Shown here: piece by piece, positions 1 through 10,219 of the stretch
How the letters are laid out: each line of letters opens with the position of its first letter
Numbering within the stretch: the stretch's first letter is position 1
NCBI GenBank assembly: GCA_013334965.1
Contig: JAAXWO010000011.1
Coordinates: 1-64,000, forward strand
Direction: 5' to 3'
Source of the DNA: Chlorobiaceae bacterium
Lineage (GTDB): Bacteria > Bacteroidota > Chlorobiia > Chlorobiales > Chlorobiaceae
DNA length: 64,000 nt
Translations under genes and position numbers: made by a program
The notes under the pieces: generated by a model
The model's database searches: none
Told to the model about the DNA's origin: nothing
The model's input: only the letters and a program-made list of their open reading frames with translations

Positions 1-2
1 CG

Positions 3-3000
3 ATCAACCTGTCGAACAGCTCCGTTGCCGAGAACAACGCTCCCGGCGCAACCGTCGCCACACTGACGGCTGGCGATCCCGACGGCTCTTCGTCAGGGTT
101 CGCAGAGCCGTTCACCTACGAACTGGTATCCGGCACAGGCGATACCGACAACGATGCGTTCACCATCGACGGCGACAAGCTCAACATCAATGCCGCCGCA
201 AACTTCGAAGCCAGGCAGAGCTACAGCATCCGCATCAGGGTCACCGACAACGAGGGGCTGACCTACGTCACCACCAAGACCATCTCCGTCACCGATGTCA
301 ACGAGAACCCAACCAGCACCGACGACAGCCGCACAATCAGCGAAGACTCTCCGGTCACGTTGAGCATCTCCGACTTCGGAACGTTCACAGATGTCGATGC
401 TGGCAATGTCCTGACGAAGGTCATGATCACTTCTCTGCCGACAGCGGGAATCCTGGAATACAGCAGCGACGGTACGAGCTGGTCGGCGGTGTCGACCAAT
501 CAGGAGATCAGCGCCTCAGAGTTAACGGCCAATCACCTTCGGTTCACTCCGGCTACCAATGCAAATGGAGCACCGTATACCACCATCGGGTTCAAGGTCA
601 GCGACGGAACCGTATTCAGCGACAGCGCTTACACCCTCACGCTGAACGTGACACCTGGCAACGATGCGCCGACCAGTACTGACGACAGCCGCACGATCAA
701 TGAAGACTCTCCGGTCACGTTGAGCATCTCCGACTTCGGAACGTTCACAGATATCGATGCTGGCAATGTCCTGACGAAGGTCATGATCACTTCTCTGCCG
801 ACAGCGGGAATCCTGGAATACAGCAGCGACGGTACGAGCTGGTCGGCGGTGTCGACCAATCAGGAGATCAGCGCCTCAGAGCTAACGGCCAATCACCTTC
901 GGTTCACTCCGGCTACCAATGCAAATGGAGCACCGTATACCACCATCGGGTTCAAGGTCAGCGACGGAACCGTATTCAGCGACAGTGCATATACCCTTAC
1001 GCTGAACGTGACACCTGGCAACGATGCGCCAACGGTAAGCGTGATAACGAGCAACAAAACAGAAAATGATTCGAGCTACACGTTGAACCTGCTGAGCGGA
1101 GCAAGTGACCTGGACCCAACGGATGTGCTGAGCGTAACTGATTTCAGTGCCGCGGCAGTGGACGGAAGCGCTGCCGTCAAGACTATTCCTGGTGGGACAC
1201 TTGGCCTGAACGGAAGTACGCTGACGGTGGACCCGACAAGATTCGACTTCCTGGCCCAGGGTGAGTCACGAGTAATCACGGTTAACTACAATGTGTACGA
1301 CGGCCGTATCAAAACCCCTAACACGGCGACAATAACGATCACAGGCGTGAACGACGCCCCTGTAGCTTTGCCGGCCACAATAAATACAACTGAAAATGCT
1401 CCTCCGATATCTGGTTTGCTCACATCCACCGATCCAGATCTCCTGGGCAAAACTGCAACATATACGCTTAATGCTCCAATCGCAGGTTTAACACTGAACA
1501 ACGATGGCCATTACAGTTTTGACCCTTCTGATCCTGCCTACAGGTATCTGACCGTAGGCGATACGCTTGATATCGTAGCCCGTTACACCGTGACGGATGA
1601 CCATGGTGCAACTGACACAAGCACGCTGACCATTACGATCACAGGCATCGACACCCCCACGTTAAGGGTAACCGGCGTCACTGTCAGCGAATCGTCCCCT
1701 TATGCTGTCTTTGCGGTTGGCCTTGACAAGGCAAGTCCAACTGACATCAAGTTCACACCAACGCTCATCAGTGGCACTGCGACGGTGGGTACCGATACGG
1801 GCGACACCCTTGAATATTTCAACGGGCTCACATGGGAAACGCTTACCGGATCCGCCGTCATCAATGCAGGTTCCGCTTCGGTACTGCTCAGGGTTGCAAT
1901 CAATAACGATACCGTTTATGAAGGCTCCGAGTCCTTGACTGTTGCCACCGGATTAATTGATGGTGTGGTTTCAAATACTTCCGGAGCAAGCGGAACTATC
2001 ATCATAAAAGATGATGGAACGAGCAACAACATATTTACTGAAAACAATACGACCTCCATCCCGTCGACGGGCTCAGCCAATAACGACAGGCCCGTAATTT
2101 CTGTCAGCAGCATAACGGTTAACGAGTCCCATTCACATGCGGTGTTCTCTGTGTCCCTGTCAAACGCCCTTACTACAGATGTGATATTCACGCCATCACT
2201 TGCAGGCGATACTGCGACACTGACTACAGACTTTGGCCCGTCGCTTGAGTATTTCAACGGTACAATATGGGCTTCCATTCCGCCTGGCGGCGTCACCATT
2301 GCCGCGGGAAGCCTCTCTGTCCAACTCCGAACACCATTGGTTCAGGATTTGAATTTTAGCGAAGGCACGGAGCGCTTCATTGTCAATACGGGCTCAGTAG
2401 CCGGTGGTGTACAAAATCCGGCAGGTGCATCAGGCATCGTTTCGATTACAGATATGAAACAATTGTCTGATCCTGTAATTACAGACGTTACAGAGACGGC
2501 ATCCGATCCGACACCTTATGATCTGCTTACTGCCGATCCCACGCAGGTAGTCAAGGTGACGGGAGAATCAGGCAGTATCGTAACCCTTTTCAAGCTCAAC
2601 AATGACGGAACACCGGTTCCAGTAACGGGAAATATCTTTACCACCACTGAAAACGCGGGCATCTATACCCTGGATTTCGGCAACCATGCGCTCGTTCATG
2701 GGGATTATGTGGTTCAACTGACCAAAAACGATGCGGCAAGCATCTACTCTAATACGTTCACGATAGACAGCACCCCCGGCCTCTATGACATTATCGGCAG
2801 GCGTGGGATTGTAAGCAGCAGTACAACCGAGAGTGTCACTATCGGAGCCGTTGGCGGAATGGATCAGAATCGTTTGCCCACCTACTGGAACGGCACCGAC
2901 TGGATTGATTCCGACGGTGAGGTCATTCGATTCTCATTCAACAGCCTTGCGACTTTCGATCAGGAAGCTCTCCCTTCGGAGAGCCTAACCGTCTCTGCGT

Positions 3001-4709
3001 TGAGCAGTGGATCAACACTGACCCTCAATACAAGGACCGGGTCATACAGCTATAATCCCAACGCCAGCGCCGATCTTGACCAGTTCACGCTCTATGCATC
3101 GGATGGACGCAACGGCTCCAGGCTAATCCTGACCTTTGATGCACATGACACGCTTGACCGGGATGGAATTGCATCGAGTGTGGAAAGCGGGCTTGCTGCT
3201 TTGGTCAACCCTGCAGGTGGTAGTGCTGGCGACTTGAACAACGATGGTATCCCTGATGCAAACCAGAATGCAGTTACTACACTGGCCTGGATTACCGAAG
3301 CCAATTTCATCGCTGCAATTACCGGAACGCTGACAGATACTACGCCTGTGATTGCCATTGAAGTGATGCAATCCACAAGCGGAAATACGATCGACGATAC
3401 CGCTCAGATCTATGGTGTGGAAGTGCTCAACCCTGCAAGCGATATCACGGGAGGATCAAAGCCTTCGAATGCGCTATGGGATGCAATTAATTTCCATGTT
3501 GAACCGCTACAGAGTATGGGCCTTCTGGATGCAGATCCATCTCGGGAAGGAACGCAGATTCGCGTAATAATCGATATCTCGAAGTCGAAAACACCGGAAG
3601 GCAGTTTCACCGGTTATGAGAAGTTTGTGAACGCAGAGGCTGTTGCTGCAGGCGTCACAGACCTTGACGGCCACCTGGTTACTACGCCGGGCTGGTACGA
3701 TTTCACACAGCGGACTGCGCATGGGGACGGCGCCCGTTTCATCACCAGCGGAGGATACATCACCGCAATAGAACTGACCATCACGGACAATGGTTTAGGT
3801 GATAATGACATGAGCATCGACAGAATCTGTGATCCAGGACTTCCCGTCATCGCCCGGACCGCTGTCCCTTACTACAGCGTCAAGGTAGAATCGAACGACC
3901 GAAAGGTTTACGCAAGCCTTGCAGATGCAGAAATAACCGCCGCTACCCACAGCACCTCACCTTCGATCGATTTCTATGGGGTTACTGATAGCAGCAGAGA
4001 CACCGTTGTCCTCAAGGCCTGGTACAATACGATAACCGGCGACTGGTTCTACGCACCGGAAGGCACCACGCCACCCTATGATTGCTATGTCCAGCAGCCG
4101 GGAACGCTGGGGCTTGCCCTGGCCACAGGCAAAGGAGCATTCGACGTCCACCTGTACCTCAACAGCAACGGCATCACCCAGATCATGGGCGAAGCTGAAG
4201 CGAATGCCCTTGGATTGACCTCACAGGGTTACAGAGATAAGGGCGCGCTGTTTGCCTCTGCCGCTCCGGTTGTTATCGATTTCACCCCTGATGACGGCTT
4301 TGCCGGCGCAGGGGTTCAGGATAATATCGTTCTGACCTTCAGCGATGCGATACTGCCAGGCACAGGAACGATTGCCATCCGCAATGGCTCGGCATCAGGA
4401 TCGGTGGTGGAGAGCTTTAATGCGGCAACAGACACAACACACCTGTTGTTCTCAGGCAATAAACTGAGCATCGATCCATCGGGCAACCTCACTGCAGGAA
4501 CCCATTATTTCGTCACCCTGGAAAATGGTTCCGTCGTCGATCTTGCAGGAAATCGATACCCAGGCTCTTCAGAGTATGATTTCTGGACAGAGTCGATCCA
4601 CAACGCAGAAATGGCCATTACCGCCGGCAGCATTGATTCCGGCAACAGCAATGGGCTTATCGTTGGGGGGGCAGGTGCACTTGGCCTGCTTGCCTGGCTG
4701 GTATTCTAA
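3..4709 (+). CDS. Giant secreted/surface adhesin-like protein (cadherin-like, VCBS/Ig-like and Calx-beta repeats, Big_5/SbsA-like C-terminal domain); 5' end lies outside the window
   Basis: Frame 3 is open from base 3 through the listed 360..4709 ORF (INLSNSSVAENNAPGATVATLTAGDPDG...). Repeats such as NDAPTSTDDSRTINEDSPVTLSISDFGTFTD; two Calx-beta-like segments (VSESSPYAVFAVGLDKAS, VNESHSHAVFSVSLSNAL); C-terminal hydrophobic tail LIVGGAGALGLLAWLVF. Confidence 0.85.
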   Translation: MNLSNSSVAENNAPGATVATLTAGDPDGSSSGFAEPFTYELVSGTGDTDNDAFTIDGDKLNINAAANFEARQSYSIRIRVTDNEGLTYVTTKTISVTDVNENPTSTDDSRTISEDSPVTLSISDFGTFTDVDAGNVLTKVMITSLPTAGILEYSSDGTSWSAVSTNQEISASELTANHLRFTPATNANGAPYTTIGFKVSDGTVFSDSAYTLTLNVTPGNDAPTSTDDSRTINEDSPVTLSISDFGTFTDIDAGNVLTKVMITSLPTAGILEYSSDGTSWSAVSTNQEISASELTANHLRFTPATNANGAPYTTIGFKVSDGTVFSDSAYTLTLNVTPGNDAPTVSVITSNKTENDSSYTLNLLSGASDLDPTDVLSVTDFSAAAVDGSAAVKTIPGGTLGLNGSTLTVDPTRFDFLAQGESRVITVNYNVYDGRIKTPNTATITITGVNDAPVALPATINTTENAPPISGLLTSTDPDLLGKTATYTLNAPIAGLTLNNDGHYSFDPSDPAYRYLTVGDTLDIVARYTVTDDHGATDTSTLTITITGIDTPTLRVTGVTVSESSPYAVFAVGLDKASPTDIKFTPTLISGTATVGTDTGDTLEYFNGLTWETLTGSAVINAGSASVLLRVAINNDTVYEGSESLTVATGLIDGVVSNTSGASGTIIIKDDGTSNNIFTENNTTSIPSTGSANNDRPVISVSSITVNESHSHAVFSVSLSNALTTDVIFTPSLAGDTATLTTDFGPSLEYFNGTIWASIPPGGVTIAAGSLSVQLRTPLVQDLNFSEGTERFIVNTGSVAGGVQNPAGASGIVSITDMKQLSDPVITDVTETASDPTPYDLLTADPTQVVKVTGESGSIVTLFKLNNDGTPVPVTGNIFTTTENAGIYTLDFGNHALVHGDYVVQLTKNDAASIYSNTFTIDSTPGLYDIIGRRGIVSSSTTESVTIGAVGGMDQNRLPTYWNGTDWIDSDGEVIRFSFNSLATFDQEALPSESLTVSALSSGSTLTLNTRTGSYSYNPNASADLDQFTLYASDGRNGSRLILTFDAHDTLDRDGIASSVESGLAALVNPAGGSAGDLNNDGIPDANQNAVTTLAWITEANFIAAITGTLTDTTPVIAIEVMQSTSGNTIDDTAQIYGVEVLNPASDITGGSKPSNALWDAINFHVEPLQSMGLLDADPSREGTQIRVIIDISKSKTPEGSFTGYEKFVNAEAVAAGVTDLDGHLVTTPGWYDFTQRTAHGDGARFITSGGYITAIELTITDNGLGDNDMSIDRICDPGLPVIARTAVPYYSVKVESNDRKVYASLADAEITAATHSTSPSIDFYGVTDSSRDTVVLKAWYNTITGDWFYAPEGTTPPYDCYVQQPGTLGLALATGKGAFDVHLYLNSNGITQIMGEAEANALGLTSQGYRDKGALFASAAPVVIDFTPDDGFAGAGVQDNIVLTFSDAILPGTGTIAIRNGSASGSVVESFNAATDTTHLLFSGNKLSIDPSGNLTAGTHYFVTLENGSVVDLAGNRYPGSSEYDFWTESIHNAEMAITAGSIDSGNSNGLIVGGAGALGLLAWLVF
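312..1031 (+). repeat. Two tandem, nearly identical 360-bp (120-aa) repeat units inside the adhesin gene
   Basis: Lines 361-660 and 721-1020 match almost base for base at exact offset 360 (e.g. tgagcatctccgacttcggaacgttcacagat[g/a]tcgatgctggcaatgtcctgacgaagg). Similarity breaks down after about 1031. Confidence 0.95.
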
Positions 4710-4718
4710 ACGGCAATC

Positions 4719-5489
4719 ATGGCTTCTTATAATTATCAACCATATGTCTCCATGAACAACAACATTCATCCTCCCCGTGGCTTCAGGCCTTCTGTCTCCT
4801 GGAAGGCAATCACTCCTTTTGCAGTTGCGGCTGCGATGCTGACCAGCGCACAGGAGGTTCAGGCCAACCCCTCACAGGAGGCGAACTGGTATATCTCCGC
4901 TGGCGCCCAGCAGATCATTGATGCAAGCGGATCGGGGCCGGACATTGATTTTGGAAACTCGGTTTCAGTGAAGGGCAATTCCAGTTACGATGGAGAACAG
5001 GCCTTGAACATCGCTGTGGGCAGGGAGTTCAACCTCTCCAACGACTCCCGTCGTTCACCAAACATGCGCGTGGAAGTGCAATATTGGGATGGAAGCGTTC
5101 ACAGGAAACATGTGGACCTGGGTGTGGTAAGCGTAAATCTCAATGACAGGATAGACCTGCGTGCGTTATTCCTCAACGGGTTCATCCGGCTTGCCAAAGG
5201 CGATAACAGCCGCTTATGGTTCGGACCGGGAATAGGATACGCATGGACAAGCTTTCCCGACGCATCTTATGCAACGCCATGTGGATGCCTGAAAGCCGCC
5301 GACTCTGCCGGGCTGGCTTTACAGTTGAAACTTCAGGGAGAAAGAATGGTTTCCGAAAAAACCTCGATTTTCGGAGAGGTGGGATACGTCAATTTTCAGG
5401 GAGCTGATTCTGACGGAGGAGTTCCCTCAGCTCATTATGGTAATTTAGGTATGACGACCGTCGGAATAGGGGTAATCACCCGATTCTGA
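4719..5489 (+). CDS. Outer-membrane beta-barrel-like protein with signal peptide
   Basis: ORF 256 aa; N-terminal hydrophobic segment AITPFAVAAAMLTSAQEVQAN; alternating beta-strand pattern with C-terminal aromatic (GIGVITRF). Starts 10 nt after the adhesin stop. Confidence 0.7.
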   Translation: MASYNYQPYVSMNNNIHPPRGFRPSVSWKAITPFAVAAAMLTSAQEVQANPSQEANWYISAGAQQIIDASGSGPDIDFGNSVSVKGNSSYDGEQALNIAVGREFNLSNDSRRSPNMRVEVQYWDGSVHRKHVDLGVVSVNLNDRIDLRALFLNGFIRLAKGDNSRLWFGPGIGYAWTSFPDASYATPCGCLKAADSAGLALQLKLQGERMVSEKTSIFGEVGYVNFQGADSDGGVPSAHYGNLGMTTVGIGVITRF

Positions 5490-5535
5490 AAAACCTCTAG
5501 GAGCTTAAGAGGGATATCCTGGCGACCTGAAAATC

Positions 5536-5571
5536 ATCAGGCTGCAGACATTATTGAAACTGCAGCCTGAT
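5536..5571. terminator. Perfect 12-bp stem-loop downstream of the OMP gene
   Basis: ATCAGGCTGCAG-acattattgaaa-CTGCAGCCTGAT; no clear U tract. Confidence 0.5.
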
Positions 5572-5665
5572 CGATCATCTTTGGTCATCTGCGATGAATC
5601 CTTTTGATCAGATTTGAAAACTATACAAGGAACGTAGCCCTTCAATCCAGGCGCATCGCCCATTT

Positions 5666-6277
5666 TCAAAATCCTTTCTGCTCAAGTATCCGGTACTGGC
5701 TACAGCCTCGCTGCAGTCCGTTATCACAGGCTTTTTGATACCACTCTTTTGCCGCCTTTAAATTCTTTTCAACTCCGTTGCCATTGGTACAGGCAACACC
5801 AAGGTTGAATTGTGCCTCCGCAGAACCTTGCGCTGCGGCTTGCTGATACCATTTCACGGCCGCGAAAGAGTCCTGTTTAACCCCCTGGCCGTTGGAATAC
5901 ATCACCCCGAGGTTGAATTGCGCCGCTGCATGACCCTGCTCAGCAGCCAGTCGAAACCACTTGGCCGCTTCAACATAGTTCTGTTCCCCTGCCTGTCCGC
6001 CATAATACTCCCGCCCCAGAAAATATTCCGCTTCGGCATATCCTTGCCGTGCAGACAACCTGAACCACTTCGCCGCTTCGACATAGTCCTGCTTCAGTCC
6101 GAGACCTCCGAAATAATAGAGAGTCCCGAGTAGATCCTGTCCCCATGAATCTCCCTGTTCGGCTTTCTGACGGAGAATCGAGAGCGCAGTCGTTTCGTCC
6201 TGGGCGAACGCTTGTGCGATGCATGTCGTCAATGCTACCATAAGCAGCATAATCACTCGAACCGGATTCTTTTTCAT
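5666..6277 (-). CDS. Sel1-like repeat (SLR/TPR) periplasmic protein
   Basis: Repeats (YVEAAKWFRLSARQGYAEAEYFLGREYYGGQ, AAEQGHAAAQFNLGVMYSNGQGV). Signal peptide begins at MKKNPVRVIMLLMVALTTCIAQAFA, so the start is trimmed from 6382 to 6277. Confidence 0.85.
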   Translation of the reverse strand: MKKNPVRVIMLLMVALTTCIAQAFAQDETTALSILRQKAEQGDSWGQDLLGTLYYFGGLGLKQDYVEAAKWFRLSARQGYAEAEYFLGREYYGGQAGEQNYVEAAKWFRLAAEQGHAAAQFNLGVMYSNGQGVKQDSFAAVKWYQQAAAQGSAEAQFNLGVACTNGNGVEKNLKAAKEWYQKACDNGLQRGCSQYRILEQKGF

Positions 6278-6344
6278 TCCTGAACGTTCTCCTTGTTTGT
6301 GAATGGGAAAGATGGTGCTGAAATGCTTTGCTGGCCATGATCGG

Positions 6345-7055
6345 TCAGGCCATATCGAAAAGCAGGATTTCAGCATTTTCAAGACCTTCTATTTTCAAAC
6401 GGTTCTCTTCCACGACAGCAACGCCATCACCCTGTTCAAGCGTAGACCGTTTACAAGAATCTTTCTTCGGGCTACCTGAAGCCAGAAATACCGGTCAGAC
6501 GGCATGGCATGAACCATCTCGTCGCCTTTATCAAGCAGGGCTGCATAGAGATTTGCATCCTGATGTACGGTAACGGAACCGTTGGGCAATCAGGTGAAGC
6601 TATCAGCCTGAATGAGCCGCGTTTTTCCTCTTCGGGAAAAAACTTCTGTTCATATTCGGGAGACAATCCCTGCCTTTCAGGCAATATCCAGATCTGCAGG
6701 AAATGACCCGTTCAGACTCTGAATGGTTGAACTCACAGTGGGGTACCCCTGTGCCTGCGTTCATTCGCTGGACATCCCCAGGTCGCATGACCGAGCCGTT
6801 GCCAATACTGTCCTTGTGTTCGAGCGCCCCTTCCAGGACATAAGAGATTATTTCCATGTCCCGGTGAGGATGAGTCCCGAACCCCATTCCGGGCTGAACA
6901 CGGTCATCATTGATAACCCGAAGGGTCCGAAACCCCATATGATCCGGATCGTAATAGTCGGCGAAAGAAAATGCATGCCAGCTGTTCAACCATCCTTGAT
7001 CGGAGTGTCCGCGCTCGTTTGCTTTTCTGACATGAAACATTGCCGCTCCCTTCAA
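6345..7055 (-). pseudogene. Pirin family protein, disrupted by several frameshifts
   Basis: N-terminal pirin sequence ([77 protein letters not shown]). Continuation is split over frames: [39 protein letters not shown] / [39 protein letters not shown] / VVEENRLKIEGLENAEILLF. Confidence 0.88.
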
Positions 7056-7056
7056 T

Positions 7057-7608
7057 TCAGGCTGTATGTTGTTTTACCCATGCGACGTAACGCTCCATCC
7101 AGTATTGCAGGAACTGACGGCTCGCCGGGCCAATGCCGCCATCTTCGTCGAACAATCCCTCCTTTGCCTGTATGAACGCTTCAGGCTGACCAAGCACAGG
7201 CACGTCGAGAAACGCGAGGATGTTGCGCAGATGCTGCTGGGCCAGGGCGGTACCGGCGGCGCCCGGTGAAATGCCGAGAACTCCGGCTGGCTTCCCTGCC
7301 CAGGCACTCTCTCCATAGGGACGCGAAGCGTGATCAATGGCGTTCTTGAGGACGCCTGGTACGGAACGGTTGTATTCCGGCGTAACAAAGAGCAGCCCAT
7401 GCGCCTCACGGATCTGCTGCTTCAGCCGCCTGACGGATTCAGCAGGGGTAGCGTCGTCATCCTGGCTGTAAAGCGGCAAATCGCCAATCTGCAAAAAGCT
7501 GAACGAAAACCCTGGAGGAGCAAGCCTGGTGAGGGCATTCGCGAGCTGTCTGTTCAATGAATCCTTTCTGAGGCTGCCGACAATAACGGCAATCCGGTAC
7601 GTGCTCAT
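7057..7608 (-). CDS. NADPH-dependent FMN reductase family protein
   Basis: [26 protein letters not shown]..., [45 protein letters not shown]: classic flavodoxin-like NAD(P)H:FMN reductase motifs. Confidence 0.93.
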   Translation of the reverse strand: MSTYRIAVIVGSLRKDSLNRQLANALTRLAPPGFSFSFLQIGDLPLYSQDDDATPAESVRRLKQQIREAHGLLFVTPEYNRSVPGVLKNAIDHASRPYGESAWAGKPAGVLGISPGAAGTALAQQHLRNILAFLDVPVLGQPEAFIQAKEGLFDEDGGIGPASRQFLQYWMERYVAWVKQHTA

Positions 7609-7659
7609 AATGATCTTAAATTAAGGTTATCTGATTCTGATCCAGGTTCCCTCTCCCGG

Positions 7660-8439
7660 TCAGCCAATGCGCACGGAGAGCATCGAGAGCGAACCGCCCT
7701 CGATGCCTTCTACCGGAAAGCTGACCTTATCTCCATCCATCCGGAGTCCAAGGACATAAAGCAGCGGCAGGAAATGGTCCGGCGATGGCACGGAAAGCCG
7801 CGCATCCTCTCCAAAACTCCTGTAATCAACGAGATCACGATCCCGCCCTTCAAGCATGAGTTTCCTTGCCGCTGACTCGAAGCGCACCGCCCAGTCAAAT
7901 GGCTGTACCTGATCGTCACCCCATGCATAAGCACGAAGATTGTGGACAATATTACCGCTCCCGACAATCAGTACGCCTTCATCCCGAAGCGGTTGTAAAA
8001 GTCGCCCCATCTCATAATGAAAGTCAGGCCCTTTCGTTTCGTCGATGCTGAGCTGTACGACAGGGATGTCTGCGGCCGGATACATATGGCAGAGCACTGA
8101 CCATGTGCCGTGGTCCAGACCTCGCTGTTGATCAAGCCGAACGTTGAGCGGGAGCAGTTGCGTCCTGACCCTCCCTGCAAGCTCCGGGCTGCCTGGAGCA
8201 GGCCAGCTGAACTCGAAAAGCTCTCGTGGAAACCCGTAGAAATCATGTATGGTCTCGGGCGAAGAGCTCCCCGTTACCGCGGTTTCATCAACATACCAGT
8301 GCGCCGATACGGACAGTATCGCCTTTGGCCGTGGCAGGCTCACTCCCAACTGGCGCCAGCCTTCGCTGTACTTGTTGGACTGCAGCGCATTCATGGGATT
8401 GCCATGGCCTAAAAACAGAGCCGGCATAATCTTTCCCAT
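7660..8439 (-). CDS. ygiD: 4,5-DOPA dioxygenase extradiol-like (LigB/YgiD family)
   Basis: MPALFLGHGNPMNALQSNKYSEGWRQLG...AILSVSAHWYVDETAVTGSSSPETIHDFYGFPRELFEFSWPAPGSPELA...GSGNIVHNLR. Confidence 0.9.
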   Translation of the reverse strand: MGKIMPALFLGHGNPMNALQSNKYSEGWRQLGVSLPRPKAILSVSAHWYVDETAVTGSSSPETIHDFYGFPRELFEFSWPAPGSPELAGRVRTQLLPLNVRLDQQRGLDHGTWSVLCHMYPAADIPVVQLSIDETKGPDFHYEMGRLLQPLRDEGVLIVGSGNIVHNLRAYAWGDDQVQPFDWAVRFESAARKLMLEGRDRDLVDYRSFGEDARLSVPSPDHFLPLLYVLGLRMDGDKVSFPVEGIEGGSLSMLSVRIG

Positions 8440-8542
8440 TGGTGATCCTCAAATTAACTGTCATCAAAACTCGCTGATCGACTACCTGATCCGTCATCCC
8501 CCTCTTCTAAGCTCATATCAAGTCCATCGAACCGGAGCGTCA

Positions 8543-9142
8543 TCATTTTGGCTGGGCTTTGATCATCTCAACCTCAAGCGAAATGTCGACCTCTTCGCCA
8601 ACAAGCACTCCCCCTGTTTCCAGTGACTTGTTCCAGGTGAGGCCGAAATCCTTGCGATTGATTTTCGTGCCTGCAGAGGTTCCTCGCCTGATGTTGCCCC
8701 ATGGATCCTTGCTCTCCTTAGAGAATGGCGCCACATTGAGCACAACTGATCTGGTTACGCCATGGATGGTGAGGTCTCCGGTCACCTTCATTGCGCCCTG
8801 CCCTGCATTTGTCCATTTTTTTGAGACAAAGGTCATTATCGGGAATTTGGCTACGTCGAAGAAGTCAGCGCTCCGCAAATGTTCGTCCCGTTTCTGCACA
8901 TTCGTGTTTATGGAATTGGGGTCGATGGTGACGTCGACTTTCGATTTCGTAATGTCCTTGTCGTCGATATCGACCACCCCTGTGTATTTCTCGAAACTCC
9001 CCCTGACGTTTGAAACCATGAGATGCTTGACCTTGAATCCAACGCTTGAATGATCAGGGTCGATGCTCCAGGTGGAAGCTGACGCCATGGCAGGGAGCAG
9101 GAGCGTCAGGCCGACAGTGATACTTCTGATAAAGTGTTTCAT
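8543..9142 (-). CDS. YceI family periplasmic protein
   Basis: Signal peptide MKHFIRSITVGLTLLLPAMASA, then STWSIDPDHSSVGFKVKHLMVSNVRGSFEKYTGVVDID; start trimmed to 9142. Confidence 0.93.
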   Translation of the reverse strand: MKHFIRSITVGLTLLLPAMASASTWSIDPDHSSVGFKVKHLMVSNVRGSFEKYTGVVDIDDKDITKSKVDVTIDPNSINTNVQKRDEHLRSADFFDVAKFPIMTFVSKKWTNAGQGAMKVTGDLTIHGVTRSVVLNVAPFSKESKDPWGNIRRGTSAGTKINRKDFGLTWNKSLETGGVLVGEEVDISLEVEMIKAQPK

Positions 9143-9304
9143 GCTTTTGATGTTTATTTCTGTATGACACTCATCCCTTAAACATAACTGCAAAGAGTAA
9201 AGCCTGGTTCGGAATGAAAGACTATAGGACTATTTTTGTCCTGTTATTATTTACTCAACAAACAGGCAGGACCGATAATATTTTCAGCAAAAAGGCTGGT
9301 AATT

Positions 9305-10219
9305 TTATGCAAGATGATTGTTCTGCCTGAATTCAACCGGGCTCTTCCCTGTCAGTTTTTTGAATACCTTCGAAAAATATGAGTGCTCCTCAAAGCCCAG
9401 TGAGAATGCTATCTCCTTGATTGTGCTGTCAGAAAACAGAATCATCCGCTTCGCTTCGATGATCAGTCGCTCGTCGATGATCTCTGAAACATGTTTGCCG
9501 GTGTACATCCTTACGATCCCCCCCAGCCTGCGCGGTGACACGCCAAGCCCGGAAGCATAATAGCTTACATCATGCTCGGTCTTGAACCTCTGTTCGATCA
9601 TTGTACTGAAGCGATTCCATATGCCCTGGGTGCGGGAGAAGTCCTGAGGCATCACCCTTGATTCGAGCAGGCGCAGCTCTTCCAGTCTTGCGATGAACGC
9701 TGCCAGAAGAAACCTGAGAGCCTGAAGGTTATAAGGGTCTGATTGCCTCCTGGATTCAGAGTGAATCAGCTCCAGATACGACTCCATGTACGAAACCTGT
9801 TCAACAGTCAGCTGCAAGGCAGTATGGCCTGCGAACTGGGAAAATATCAGAAGCGAGGAGTTCAGAAGAAATTCCTCCCTGAACCTTATCACAGAACCAC
9901 GGCAGTCGGGAGTCGGGGCAAACCGGTGAATATGGCCTTTGGGGATTACAAGAACAGTATTCATCGGCAAATCAAGAAGTTCACCGTCGAGCAGATGCGA
10001 TGCCGAACCCTGACGGATCCAGATGATCTCATAATATGCATGCCGATGGGGTGCCGAAACGTTGTGATTCAGATAATCCGCGATCTCTTCATCCAGATCA
10101 ATAAACAGGAATTGACCGTCAATCTCATCAACGTCACCAAGTATGAGCAAAAGAGATTCGGCGTCTGGGTTGTTCATCATGGCGTGTCCTGCTTGTATCA
10201 TAATGACCTGGATGCGCAA
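9305..10219 (-). CDS. AraC family transcriptional regulator with N-terminal cupin
   Basis: N-terminal cupin-like HAYYEIIWIRQGSASHLLDGE...; C-terminal HTH IIEAKRMILFSDSTIKEIAFSLGFEEHSYFSKVFKKLTGKSPVEFRQ. Confidence 0.93.
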   Translation of the reverse strand: MRIQVIMIQAGHAMMNNPDAESLLLILGDVDEIDGQFLFIDLDEEIADYLNHNVSAPHRHAYYEIIWIRQGSASHLLDGELLDLPMNTVLVIPKGHIHRFAPTPDCRGSVIRFREEFLLNSSLLIFSQFAGHTALQLTVEQVSYMESYLELIHSESRRQSDPYNLQALRFLLAAFIARLEELRLLESRVMPQDFSRTQGIWNRFSTMIEQRFKTEHDVSYYASGLGVSPRRLGGIVRMYTGKHVSEIIDERLIIEAKRMILFSDSTIKEIAFSLGFEEHSYFSKVFKKLTGKSPVEFRQNNHLA

